DNA of 64,000 nucleotides from G963675935 sp963675935 (GTDB lineage Bacteria; Planctomycetota; Planctomycetia; Pirellulales; Thermoguttaceae). Positions 36,801 to 45,216 of the stretch are shown piece after piece. The DNA lies in contig OY780964.2 of assembly GCA_963675935.2 (NCBI GenBank), forward strand, positions 1,612,001 through 1,676,000, read 5' to 3'. The notes beneath the pieces were generated by a model. That model was not told the DNA's origin. It was given only the letters and a program-made list of their open reading frames with translations, and searched no databases. The position numbers and the translations under genes are program-made. Position 1 is the first letter of the stretch, and every line of letters starts with the position of its first letter.

Positions 36801-37409
36801 ATGTCCGATTCCGATTCGCGATTGATCTTTCCCAGCGATTTGGGCTGGATGGCGGTTGTCGTCACCCCCGCTGGCGCGGTCCGTAGGCTGACGTTCGGCC
36901 ACCGTTCGGCTGCGGCAGCCGAAAAAGCGGTGGCGGTTTTCAATGTTGGTTCGTCAAGGGAGAATAGCCGGGGGCTAACAGCCCCCGGAATGTGTTCGAT
37001 TGGCGGCGATTCTCTCCGAGGGCTGTTAGCCCCCGGCTATTGTGACAATGGAAATTATGTTTTGGCCCAGCGGCTCCAAAAATACGCCGCCGGCACGCCC
37101 GACTCCCTGGCCGACATTCCCGTCGATTTCGGCCCATTGAGCCCGTTCCAACGCCGGGTGTTGGAGCAGTGCCGACAGATTCCTTACGGGAAAACGATGA
37201 GCTATACCACGCTGGCGGGCCGTGCTGGCTCCCCTAATGCGGCTAGAGCGGTTGGCAACTGTATGAAAAACAACCCAATTCCGCTCCTGATTCCCTGCCA
37301 CAGGGTGGTTTGTTCAGATGGCAGGCTCGGCAATTATTCCGCGCCGGGCGGCACACCGATGAAACGCCAGCTATTGGCTTTGGAATCCAATTCCGCAGGC
37401 GACGCTTGA
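36801..37409 (+). CDS. ogt: Methylated-DNA--protein-cysteine methyltransferase
   Basis: Suicidal DNA repair enzyme that transfers the O6-alkyl group of guanine to its own cysteine. From the ATG at 36801 it is 202 residues. The DNA-binding part has FQRRVLEQCRQIPYGKTMSY and RAVGNCMKNNPIP; the active site is IPCHRVV with Cys166, then GNYSAPGG and KRQLLALE. A palindromic repeat (36963-37041) is carried in frame in the N-terminal domain, adding about 28 residues. A family II repeat starts 1-2 nt after the stop and may act as the transcript end. Confidence 0.92.
   Translation: MSDSDSRLIFPSDLGWMAVVVTPAGAVRRLTFGHRSAAAAEKAVAVFNVGSSRENSRGLTAPGMCSIGGDSLRGLLAPGYCDNGNYVLAQRLQKYAAGTPDSLADIPVDFGPLSPFQRRVLEQCRQIPYGKTMSYTTLAGRAGSPNAARAVGNCMKNNPIPLLIPCHRVVCSDGRLGNYSAPGGTPMKRQLLALESNSAGDA
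36963..37041. repeat. AATAGCCGGGGGC palindrome inside ogt
   Basis: Arms AATAGCCGGGGGCTAACAGC and complement. It encodes SRGLTAPG...SLRGLLAPGY in Ogt. Related copies are at 53752-53821 (intergenic) and, as one arm, at 63090-63120. Confidence 0.9.
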
Positions 37410-37410
37410 G

Positions 37411-37549
37411 GTGTGCGGCCTTTTTTTCTGGCAAGATCGGTCATTCTGAGCGCAGCGAAGAATCTCGCCCGCGCCACGAGGAAAACGAGATTCTTCGCTG
37501 CGCTCAGAATGACGGAATTGCCTATCTGCCAGAAAATATGGCCGCACAC
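37411..37549. repeat. Family II GTGTGCGGCC repeat
   Basis: Near-identical to the copy at 20241-20379. It begins directly after the ogt stop codon. Confidence 0.9.
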
Positions 37550-37735
37550 ATGCTTGAGTATTACATTTTCACACGCGATGTTTTCTGTTATGCTGAATAT
37601 AGTATCTGCGACGGGTGCGATTTTTGGCGTGAAAATCGCAAAATTGACCTAGAATTGGAAAACGATTTCGGGCAGAATACCGCCGCTTCGTCGGGCAGAC
37701 CACACCACCCCCCACGCAACCAGCCACTGTTATTC

Positions 37736-37930
37736 ATGCCTACCGCGGAACTTCGCTCCTGTGACGTTGAACGCCGAAGAGACGGAACCGTCTTGGTCCG
37801 GGTTCACTCGAACAATCGCCAGGGCCGGCAATTGCCCGACGCTGTTTTCGCCTTCCGCCGGGGCGATCCTCAATACGACTATTGGGCACGTCAGCTTTCC
37901 GAACGCATGCAGTCGAACGGCTTGCGTTAG
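37736..37930 (+). CDS. Small hypothetical protein, 64 aa
   Basis: Frame MPTAELRSCDVERRRDGTVL to the stop at 37930, soluble and Arg/Asp-rich, ending WARQLSERMQSNGLR. It ends 24 nt before the CNNM gene on the same strand. The same frame is open upstream through the ogt end and the family II repeat, which makes the exact start uncertain. I recognise no family. Confidence 0.45.
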   Translation: MPTAELRSCDVERRRDGTVLVRVHSNNRQGRQLPDAVFAFRRGDPQYDYWARQLSERMQSNGLR

Positions 37931-37953
37931 TTTCAGGCAAGGAGGCGTCGAGG

Positions 37954-39309
37954 GTGGGAATCATCGAGTTGGCTGTCATCGGGGTGATGATTCTTTTCAA
38001 CGGGGTGTTCGCGGGTTATGAAATCGCCCTGGCAGCCGTCACTCTCGCCCGATTGCACGTCCTGGCCAAGGAAAACCGTGCCGGGTCTCGCGCCGCGCTC
38101 TACATGAAGCAGAACATGGAGGCGAGCCTGGCCGCCGTGCAGGTGGCCATCACCGCCGTCGGCGCCAGCGCCGCGGCCGTCGGTGGGGCCGGCGCCGCCG
38201 AGACCATCAAGCCCTACTTCCAGCAACAGTTCGGCATCCCCTCGTCGGCCGCCGAGTTCTTCGCGATCGTCGTCATCGTGGCGCCCTTGACGTTCTTTTC
38301 CATCCTGTTCGGCGAGTTGATGCCGAAGGTGTTTTCGCTACGCAATAAAGAGTGGGTGTGCCTGCGGCTGTCGCCCCTGATGCGATTGTTCTGCTTCAGC
38401 GTGTGGCCGGTCGTGTGGTTGTTCGAAACCTGCGTCCAGGCGATGATGGCCTGGAGCGAGCGTCGCTGGCGTCCGCGGATGAATCCCGGCGGCAAGTCGG
38501 AGGCCGTCGAACTGCTCGAACTTCGTGCGCAAGCCGCGTCAGCCCGCGCGTCGCGTCTGATCGGCGCCCGCGAGGAGGGAATTATCCTGGGCGCCGCCGG
38601 GTTTTCCAGCCGACGGGTGCGCGAGATTATGTTGCCGGCCGAGTACATCAGTTCTTTGGGCATCGGCACGTCGCTGGCCGAATGCCTCGTCACGGCGCAT
38701 CTCGAAATGCACACCCGGTTTCCCGTCGCCGAACGCCTCGGCGATCCCAATTCGATCATCGGCTACGTCACCTTCAAGGACCTTGTGGCCCTGCTGCGGC
38801 TGAGCCAGCCGTTCGAGGCCACGCTCCGCTCGATTTTGCGACCCCTGCCGAGCATCAGCGACGACACGCTCTTGACCGCCTGCATGGAACGCCTCATCCA
38901 TGAGCACACGCATATCTCCCTGGTTCGCGACGCCGCCCAAAACGTCGTGGGCTTGATTACGCTCGAAGACGTTTTGGAAGAACTCGTCGGCGAAATACAA
39001 GACGAGTACGACCGGCTGCCGGTTCACGCCATGTCGTCAGGTCGGGCCTGGCTGGTCGGCGGCGGGCTGGCCCTCGCGCGGTTCAAGGAACTCAGCGGAA
39101 TCGATCTGGCGGCCGATCCGCCGCCGGCCGCGCATCTGCCCGAGGGCGCGTTGCACACCGTCAGCGATTGGATCGTCGGACATCGGGAAGGGCACTTTCG
39201 CGGCGGCGACACGTTCGACCGCGGCGGCCTTCGCATCGTGATTCGCAAGGTCCGCCGGCACAAGGTGATGGAAGCTCAAATCGGGCAGGCCGAGGCGGAG
39301 AAAACATAA
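37954..39309 (+). CDS. CNNM/CorC-type transporter or hemolysin-like protein
   Basis: A 451-residue protein starting at GTG 37954, preceded by AAGGAGG at 8 nt. The N-terminal CNNM (DUF21) domain has three or four helices (VIGVMILFNGVFAGYEIALA; PLTFFSILFGELMPKVFSL). Two CBS repeats follow, with RVREIMLPAEYI, RFPVAERLGDPNSIIGYVTF and LVRDAAQNVVGLITLEDVLE. A C-terminal CorC_HlyC domain ends the protein (SGRAWLVGGGLALARFKE). Such proteins move or sense Mg2+/Co2+ and bind adenine nucleotides; the substrate here is inferred. Confidence 0.92.
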   Translation: MGIIELAVIGVMILFNGVFAGYEIALAAVTLARLHVLAKENRAGSRAALYMKQNMEASLAAVQVAITAVGASAAAVGGAGAAETIKPYFQQQFGIPSSAAEFFAIVVIVAPLTFFSILFGELMPKVFSLRNKEWVCLRLSPLMRLFCFSVWPVVWLFETCVQAMMAWSERRWRPRMNPGGKSEAVELLELRAQAASARASRLIGAREEGIILGAAGFSSRRVREIMLPAEYISSLGIGTSLAECLVTAHLEMHTRFPVAERLGDPNSIIGYVTFKDLVALLRLSQPFEATLRSILRPLPSISDDTLLTACMERLIHEHTHISLVRDAAQNVVGLITLEDVLEELVGEIQDEYDRLPVHAMSSGRAWLVGGGLALARFKELSGIDLAADPPPAAHLPEGALHTVSDWIVGHREGHFRGGDTFDRGGLRIVIRKVRRHKVMEAQIGQAEAEKT

Positions 39310-39335
39310 TGAGTTTCTGTTGCGGAAAGCCTTTT

Positions 39336-39402
39336 GTCGCCTTTCGCTCCGCGAAAGTAGCGCGAATTCATCGCTGCTTTCGCGGAGCGAAAGGCGACAA
39401 TC
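39336..39402. repeat. GTCGCCTTTCGCTCC palindrome
   Basis: Arms TTGTCGCCTTTCGCTCCGCG and complement between the CNNM and phosphodiesterase genes. Confidence 0.88.
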
Positions 39403-39434
39403 CGACCAATCGTCTCTTTCCGCAACAAAAACCA

Positions 39435-40361
39435 ATGAAGCACGGACTTGCAGGCTTGTTGTTCCGTGGTTGCGCGGTTTTTGCCGTCTTCTTCTTGTGT
39501 TTTGGGGCCATCCACGCGGCCGACCCACCGGCGGAATCGCGGCAGCCGGCCGCCGCCAAGATCAAGATTCTCACGTGGAACATCCAGATGTTGCCCACGG
39601 CGGCCGCGCTGATCGGCCAAGATGACGCCAACCGAGGCCAAAAATTGCGGGCGCCGTGGATCATCGACTATCTCAATCGTCAAGACTACGACATTGTCGT
39701 CTTGCAGGAAGTGCTCGACTACGCCATTACCGCCCAATTGAAGCAGGGCCTCAAAAAACGATTCCCCTACATCGTTGCGCCTCAATCCAAGCTGGGGCTC
39801 GTGAGCGCCTCGGGCGGAGTCCTCTTCGCCGGCCGTATTCCGTTGCGATACGTTGCGCATGCCGTCTACAAAAATAGCGTGGACGTCGATGCCTTGGCCG
39901 AAAAAGGCTGCACCCTCGTCGAGGCGGAAACGCAGGGCATCCGCTTCCAGATTGCCGGAACCCATCTCCAGGCCGGCCACGGCGATGTTCGGCGAAAACA
40001 GTTCGCCGAGATTTTCGACAGGATTCTGAAGCCCTATGGGAAACCGGACGTTCCGCAATTTCTCGCCGGCGACATGAATGTCGATTCGGGCACGGAGGAA
40101 TATCGGCAATTGTTGAAAACCACCGACATGCGAGACTTTACGGTCAACGATGACCACCCTTACACCGTCGACGCGAAAAATTCCTGGAAAGATTCCAGCG
40201 AGGAGCCAAGCAGAATCGATTATGTGCTGCTGAATCCGCGCGGCACGGAAACGACCGTCACGCGACTGACGATTCAACGAGCCAAAAGAGAACACGAAGG
40301 CAAGAGCATCGACCTTTCCGACCACTACGGCTTGGTTGCCGAAGTGACGTTGAAGAATTGA
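39435..40361 (+). CDS. Secreted sphingomyelinase-like endonuclease/phosphatase family protein
   Basis: A 308-residue protein from the ATG at 39435 with a signal peptide (LAGLLFRGCAVFAVFFLCF...AIHA). The exonuclease-endonuclease-phosphatase fold shows KILTWNIQMLP, DIVVLQEVLD, AGTHLQAGH, FLAGDMNVDSGTEEY, PSRIDYVLLN and the final SDHYGLVAEV. The order and the QEV, GDMNVD and SDH motifs resemble bacterial sphingomyelin phosphodiesterases, but other phosphodiester substrates are possible. It ends 8 nt before the next gene. Confidence 0.85.
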   Translation: MKHGLAGLLFRGCAVFAVFFLCFGAIHAADPPAESRQPAAAKIKILTWNIQMLPTAAALIGQDDANRGQKLRAPWIIDYLNRQDYDIVVLQEVLDYAITAQLKQGLKKRFPYIVAPQSKLGLVSASGGVLFAGRIPLRYVAHAVYKNSVDVDALAEKGCTLVEAETQGIRFQIAGTHLQAGHGDVRRKQFAEIFDRILKPYGKPDVPQFLAGDMNVDSGTEEYRQLLKTTDMRDFTVNDDHPYTVDAKNSWKDSSEEPSRIDYVLLNPRGTETTVTRLTIQRAKREHEGKSIDLSDHYGLVAEVTLKN

Positions 40362-40369
40362 ACCCATTC

Positions 40370-40879
40370 ATGGCCGCCCAGCCTATTCATCCCGCCGCAC
40401 TCCCGCCGGACGAACTGCTCGCCCAGTGCGAGGTGCGATTCGTACGGCGTTCCGGCCCCGGCGGACAGCATCGCAACAAGGTTTCGACCGGCGTCATGCT
40501 GCGTCACAAGCCGACCGGCGTCGAGGCCGAAGCCAGCGAGCGGCGAAGCCAAGCCGAAAATCGCACGGTCGCATTGTTCCGGCTGCGAGTTCAACTGGCT
40601 CTCGACGTGCGAAGCCCGTGTGAAACATGCCCCAGCCCCTTGTGGCACTCCCGCGCCGTCGGCGGACGAATCGCCGTCAGCCCTACGCACGACGATTTTC
40701 CCGCCTTGCTGGCCGAAGCCTTCGATGTGCTGATCCTCTGCAAGTTCGAGCCGAAACCGGCCGGCGAACGGCTCCGCTGCACGGCCTCACAGCTTGTGAA
40801 GCTGTTGCAAAAGGAACCGAAGGCGATGCTCCAAGTGAACCGCTGCCGGCAGCAACTCGGCAAGCATCCGTTGCGATAG
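40370..40879 (+). CDS. Stand-alone GGQ release-factor-like protein
   Basis: A 169-residue protein from the ATG at 40370. It has the RF-1 catalytic domain, CEVRFVRRSGPGGQHRNKVS, whose GGQ loop hydrolyses peptidyl-tRNA on the ribosome. No codon-recognition domain is present, as in ArfB/YaeJ-type rescue factors. The C-terminus is basic (QVNRCRQQLGKHPLR) and could bind the mRNA channel as in ArfB. It follows the phosphodiesterase by 8 nt. I infer ribosome rescue; the family name PrfH-like would also fit. Confidence 0.8.
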   Translation: MAAQPIHPAALPPDELLAQCEVRFVRRSGPGGQHRNKVSTGVMLRHKPTGVEAEASERRSQAENRTVALFRLRVQLALDVRSPCETCPSPLWHSRAVGGRIAVSPTHDDFPALLAEAFDVLILCKFEPKPAGERLRCTASQLVKLLQKEPKAMLQVNRCRQQLGKHPLR

Positions 40880-40900
40880 GGGGGCGAATTTCTCGCCATC

Positions 40901-40978
40901 GTTTAGCCGGCGAGCTTGCTCGCCGCGTTTTTGCCGAAACCGCTGAACATCCGCGGCGAACAAGTTCGCCGGCTAAAC
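40901..40978. repeat. TTTAGCCGGCGA palindrome, intergenic
   Basis: Between the GGQ gene and the convergent uvrD gene. Same family as the repeat in addB. Confidence 0.9.
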
Positions 40979-41039
40979 GGTAGTGAAACAAGCGGGTTAG
41001 GCGGAAAAACAAGTCCCGCCCGGCAGGCGGGACCTACTC

Positions 41040-43163
41040 CTAACTCCATAAATCCTTCGCGCGCCGCCGCACCGCGCGGCTCTTCATCGGCGATGGAACC
41101 TCGCCGCTCTCCTCTTCCGCGTCAAACGGATCGGTCACGCATTGCTCGAAACACGGCAGCAGTTCGTTGGGCAAAAAACGAGTCCGCTGGGCGTAGGAGT
41201 GACGGTCGCCGAAACTCGATCCGTAGTAACGCAACGGAAAACACACGGTCAGCCAATTCTTCGCCCGCGTTAACGCGACGTAAAACAGCCGCCGCTCCTC
41301 CTCGATCTCCGCCGGATTTCGCACCGCCATGTCGGACGGAATGTTGCCGTCCGAGGCGTGAATCACGTAAACCGCGTCCCACTCCAATCCCTTCGCCGAA
41401 TGGATCGTGCTTAACACTAGATAATCGTCGTCCAGATCGGCGTCGCCGGCCAGGTCTTGCGTCGAACTCGGCGGATCGAGCGTCAACTCCAACAACATTC
41501 GCGACCGATTGCGATACCGCGACGCGATCAGTTCCAACTGCTCCAGATCACGCAGCCGGGCATCGACGTGGTCGTACTTGGCCTCCATCAACGGGGCGTA
41601 GAACTTGCGCACCCGTCCCAGTTGCACGGCCAATTCATCGGCCGTGTGGGCCAATTCGCTCACCATCGCGACAAACTTGGGCCAAATCGTTGCCGCGGCG
41701 GCCGGCGGACGCCACCCGGCCCAAGCGTTGAAATCGCCGCCGGAGGCCAAAAGCGTGTCCATCAACTGCCTCGCCTTGCCCGGCCCCACGCCCGGCAAAA
41801 GCGGCAGCACGCGCTGGCCCGACACCACGTCGCGCGGATTTTCGGCCAGCCGCAAAAACGCCATCAAATCCTTGACGTGCGCCGCCTCGACAAACTTCAA
41901 GCCGCCGTACTTATGAAACGGAATGCTCGCCCGGGCCAACTCGGCTTCCAGCAGAATGCTATGATGCGAGGCCCGAAACAACACGGCCTGCCGCCGAAGA
42001 TCGACGCCCGACTCGCGACGTTCCAGGATTTGCCGAATCAGATATTCGGCCTGATCGGAGTCGTCCTCGCAACTCACCAAACGGGGCCGCTCGCCGTCGC
42101 CACGCTCGGTCCAGAGGTTTTTGGCATAACGTTCGCGGGCCAGCCCAATCACGCCATTCGTGGCCGTCAGGATCGGCTGCACGCTACGATAGTTCTGTTC
42201 GAGCGTAACGACCGAAGCGTTGGGGTAGTGCTTGGGGAAGTCGAGGATGTTGCGCACCGTGGCCGCGCGGAAGGCGTAGATCGACTGCGCGTCGTCGCCG
42301 ACGACCGTCAGCCCCCGGCCCTCGGGCGAAAGCCGGTAGAGAATTTCGGCCTGAAGCGAGTTGGTGTCTTGATACTCGTCGACCAGCACGCAGTCGAACA
42401 TCTTGCGGATGGCGTCGCCGGCGGAAAAGGGGACAGTCCCCATTTGCCGGAACGGCCCTTCGGGTGCTGCGCACAAATGGGGACTGTCCCCTTTTCCGCC
42501 TTCACCGTCTTCCAACAGCGAATGCCAATAGAGCAGCAGATCGTCGTAATCGAGCACGCCGCCCGACTCCTTGCGCTCGACGTAGCCGTCGAAGAGCCGC
42601 TTCAAGTCGTCGCGCCATTCCTGACACCAGGGAAAATGATCTCGCAGCACGCTGTCGAGCTTGTCCTGGGCGTTGACGCACCGGCTGTGGATCGCCATGC
42701 ACGTTCCCTTTTTCGGGAACCGCTTGTCGGTCTTGGCCAAGTTCAGATCGGTGCGGACCACGTTCATCAGGTCTTCGGAATCGGCGCGGTCGTGGACCGA
42801 GAACGTCGGCGGCAGGCCGATCGATTTGCCGAAGCGATGCATCAGCCGCGTGGCGACGGCGTGGTAGGTTCCGCCCCAGATGCGACGCGAGGCCGAGGAT
42901 TGCTGCTGCCCCAATTGGCCCAACAGGCTTTCGACGCGGCGGAGCATTTCGGCCGAGGCGCGGCGAGTGAAGGTCAACAACAGGATTCGCTCGGGATCGA
43001 CCCCGCCGGCGATGAGCCAAGCGACGCGATGCACCAGCGTGGCGGTTTTGCCGGTGCCCGCGCCGGCGACGATCAGCAGCGGACGGTTGTCGTGCGTGGC
43101 AGCCTCGTGTTGCCGAGGGTTCAATCCGGCCAGAAGGTCATCGATCGCGGCGTTTTGGGGCAT
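41040..43163 (-). CDS. uvrD: UvrD/PcrA-type DNA helicase
   Basis: Superfamily 1A 3'-5' helicase of 707 residues from the ATG at 43163. Motifs: LNPRQHEAATHDNRPLLIVA, AGAGTGKTATLVHR (Walker A), CVLVDEYQDTN (Walker B), LTVVGDDAQSIYAFRAA, TLEQNYRS, LVLSTIHSAKGLEWDAVYV and EERRLFYVALTRAKNWLTV. It is complete. A palindromic repeat (42421-42499) is carried in frame in domain 1B/1A, just before DEYQDTN. It could act in repair or recombination; UvrD, Rep and PcrA cannot be separated by eye. Confidence 0.93.
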   Translation of the reverse strand: MPQNAAIDDLLAGLNPRQHEAATHDNRPLLIVAGAGTGKTATLVHRVAWLIAGGVDPERILLLTFTRRASAEMLRRVESLLGQLGQQQSSASRRIWGGTYHAVATRLMHRFGKSIGLPPTFSVHDRADSEDLMNVVRTDLNLAKTDKRFPKKGTCMAIHSRCVNAQDKLDSVLRDHFPWCQEWRDDLKRLFDGYVERKESGGVLDYDDLLLYWHSLLEDGEGGKGDSPHLCAAPEGPFRQMGTVPFSAGDAIRKMFDCVLVDEYQDTNSLQAEILYRLSPEGRGLTVVGDDAQSIYAFRAATVRNILDFPKHYPNASVVTLEQNYRSVQPILTATNGVIGLARERYAKNLWTERGDGERPRLVSCEDDSDQAEYLIRQILERRESGVDLRRQAVLFRASHHSILLEAELARASIPFHKYGGLKFVEAAHVKDLMAFLRLAENPRDVVSGQRVLPLLPGVGPGKARQLMDTLLASGGDFNAWAGWRPPAAAATIWPKFVAMVSELAHTADELAVQLGRVRKFYAPLMEAKYDHVDARLRDLEQLELIASRYRNRSRMLLELTLDPPSSTQDLAGDADLDDDYLVLSTIHSAKGLEWDAVYVIHASDGNIPSDMAVRNPAEIEEERRLFYVALTRAKNWLTVCFPLRYYGSSFGDRHSYAQRTRFLPNELLPCFEQCVTDPFDAEEESGEVPSPMKSRAVRRRAKDLWS
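42421..42499. repeat. GGGGACAGTCCCC palindrome inside uvrD
   Basis: Same 79-nt element as in the oxidase subunit at 30772-30850, with the loop in the opposite orientation. It encodes GKGDSPHL...GTVPFSAGD. Confidence 0.92.
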
Positions 43164-43404
43164 CGTGGGGGCAGATTGCGAATAAAACAGTCGGGCGTCA
43201 TGCCAATTCCATGGCCGGGTTATTATCGGCAATGAATCCCGGCGGTGCAAGGGTATACGCCATCGACATCGGGGGGGAAGGTCGATAAACTGGCGAAGCA
43301 GCATCTCCCCTCGCCCTTTGGGAGAGGGGCCGGGGATGGATGCCAATCAGGAATCCCAACCTGACCCCAAAGAATTTTCCCATTCGCTATAGGTTTTCAC
43401 CGCC
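43164..43404. other. Divergent intergenic region
   Basis: No gene seen. It contains a CTCCCCTCGCCC/GGGAGAGGGGC type palindrome at 43302-43341, a family that also appears inside recQ. Promoters for uvrD and marC-like genes are expected here but not evident. Confidence 0.45.
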
Positions 43405-44007
43405 ATGACGCTCCTTTCCGCCATCGTAACACTCTTGCTGATTATGGATCCGATCGGCAACATCCCGTTGTTCATGAGCTATCTGAAAGACGTGCGCGAA
43501 GAGCGCCGGCTGTGGATCGTGGCTCGCGAGAGCGTCTTCGCGCTACTGATCCTGCTGTTCTTCCTCTTCTTCGGGCCGAGCCTGATGAGCCTGCTGGCCA
43601 TCGGGTCCGAGTCGCTTTACATCTCGGGCGGCGTGCTGCTGTTTCTGATTTCTGTCGGAATGATCTTTCCCGGCCAAGGCCACTGGAACATGACTTCGGA
43701 CGAGGCGACCGAGGGCGAGCCGTTCATCGTGCCGCTGGCGGTTCCGTTCGTGGCCGGTCCTTCGACGATGGCCACGATCATGATCTTCAGCTCGAAAAGC
43801 GAGCAGCCGATCTGGTTTTGGGTCGGCGCGCTCGTGGCGGCGTGGATTCTAACGGCAACGATTTTGATGCTCGCGCCGACGTTGAGCCGCCGGCTGGGCC
43901 GCCGCGGTCTCCGGGCGTGCGAGCGTTTGATGGGAATGGTCCTGACCGTCGTCGCGGTGCAGATGTTTTTGGACGGCGTGCGGCACTTCATGGACGGCCC
44001 GCATTAA
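43405..44007 (+). CDS. MarC family integral membrane protein
   Basis: A 200-residue protein with six hydrophobic segments. The start MTLLSAIVTLLLIMDPIGNI, with the conserved DPxGN, and VPLAVPFVAGPSTMATIM are hallmarks of MarC/YhgN. Despite the name, MarC is not shown to give antibiotic resistance, and the function of the family is unknown. The start ATG at 43405 fits. It stands alone. Confidence 0.9.
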   Translation: MTLLSAIVTLLLIMDPIGNIPLFMSYLKDVREERRLWIVARESVFALLILLFFLFFGPSLMSLLAIGSESLYISGGVLLFLISVGMIFPGQGHWNMTSDEATEGEPFIVPLAVPFVAGPSTMATIMIFSSKSEQPIWFWVGALVAAWILTATILMLAPTLSRRLGRRGLRACERLMGMVLTVVAVQMFLDGVRHFMDGPH

Positions 44008-44041
44008 AGTTCTTCGTGGCTGTCCAAGTATTACATCGTAG

Positions 44042-44104
44042 AACGGAATTCATTCCGTTCGTGGAAACCGCCATTTTTCGGAATGGATTGAAGTCCGTTC
44101 CGCG
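44042..44104. repeat. AATTCATTCCGTT repeat
   Basis: AACGGAATTCATTCCGTTCG and a degenerate second copy downstream of the MarC gene. Confidence 0.7.
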
Positions 44105-44132
44105 TTGAAACTCCAAAGTTATTCTTGACCGC

Positions 44133-45134
44133 TTAGAACACGTTTGCATCAACCGTCAATCCGTCCTGGCGATTGCCGAGACGGCGGTGCGTTTCCAGAT
44201 TGATCGAGTAGCTCATTTGTCGGACGGAGCCATCGCCGAACAGCATGTGGAAGCCCGTCGCGTGGGCGCTGCCGAAATTATCACTCAAATCGGAACCGGT
44301 CGTATCTTGTACCGGACGGGTATATTCGGAAATCGCGCCGCTGACGCCGGTCCATCGGGTAATTCCGAAATCGTCGCCCTGGTACATGCTTTCGTCGTCA
44401 TTGCCTGTAAGCCCGTTGTCGTAATAGTCGGGAGACAAGTATTTCTCGCCTGCAAGATACGTGTTTGATAACCCATCCGAAACCTGTGCGACGCGAATGA
44501 CCGAACACACGAAAGAAATGCCTGTAAGCTTGGCGTCGAGGCAGACAAACCCGATTCCCTTGTCGCCGTCGGACAGGCTGGCCGGACCTTCCCCAGGATC
44601 GCAGACGATGTCGCCGCCGTTCGCGGCATAATCGGTGCGGGCCTCGGGCGGGTGGCCCAATTTTGGCGCCAAGCCATGAGTGGTCCAAGTGTAGTTGGCG
44701 CGGACCGGATAGGCCAGCGATTGCCGTCGGCTGGGGCAATTGAACGACGAAAGGGGCGTGGAGACCAACTGCCCCATGGATACTGGCTTTACAAGAGAGG
44801 ACTGGCCCGCTCCGATTTGCCGCAGATTGTCCGCCTCGATATAGGGGAGGATGTTGTAAATCCAGCCGCCCGGCTGTTTTTCGGCAAAACCGCGGTCTGG
44901 GTCGCCGATCCAAAGCCATCCCCAACCGCCGCTGGGAAAATGCTGCAAGGCGGACTCGTGATTCAACATGCCGATGCCAATCTGTTTGAGGTTGTTTTGA
45001 CATTGCATCCGCCTGGCAGCCTCGCGCGCCGCTTGCACCGCCGGCAACAACAACGCGATCAGGATGCCGATGATCGTGATAACCACCAAAAGTTCGACTA
45101 AAGTAAAAGCTGTTCTATGCGTTGTGCGATTCAT
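44133..45134 (-). CDS. DUF1559 prepilin-like protein
   Basis: A 333-residue protein with a type II/IV prepilin leader, RTAFTLVELLVVITIIGILI, followed by ALLLPAVQAAREAARRMQCQ and then LKQIGIGMLNHE. These open the DUF1559 (SBP_bac_10) domain massively expanded in planctomycetes. C-terminal family features are HATGFHMLFGDGSVRQMSYS. Such proteins are probably processed by a prepilin peptidase and exposed at or outside the cell envelope; the role is unknown. It closes the sigma-fecR-solenoid gene series, 82 nt after the preceding stop, with a GGAAGGG ribosome site. Confidence 0.93.
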   Translation of the reverse strand: MNRTTHRTAFTLVELLVVITIIGILIALLLPAVQAAREAARRMQCQNNLKQIGIGMLNHESALQHFPSGGWGWLWIGDPDRGFAEKQPGGWIYNILPYIEADNLRQIGAGQSSLVKPVSMGQLVSTPLSSFNCPSRRQSLAYPVRANYTWTTHGLAPKLGHPPEARTDYAANGGDIVCDPGEGPASLSDGDKGIGFVCLDAKLTGISFVCSVIRVAQVSDGLSNTYLAGEKYLSPDYYDNGLTGNDDESMYQGDDFGITRWTGVSGAISEYTRPVQDTTGSDLSDNFGSAHATGFHMLFGDGSVRQMSYSINLETHRRLGNRQDGLTVDANVF

Positions 45135-45216
45135 TAGGACGCCCTTCCGATGAAAAAAGTTGAAAAGATTGAAAACTTACTGCCGACACCGCGCGGAACA
45201 TAAAGTTTGAGTGATA

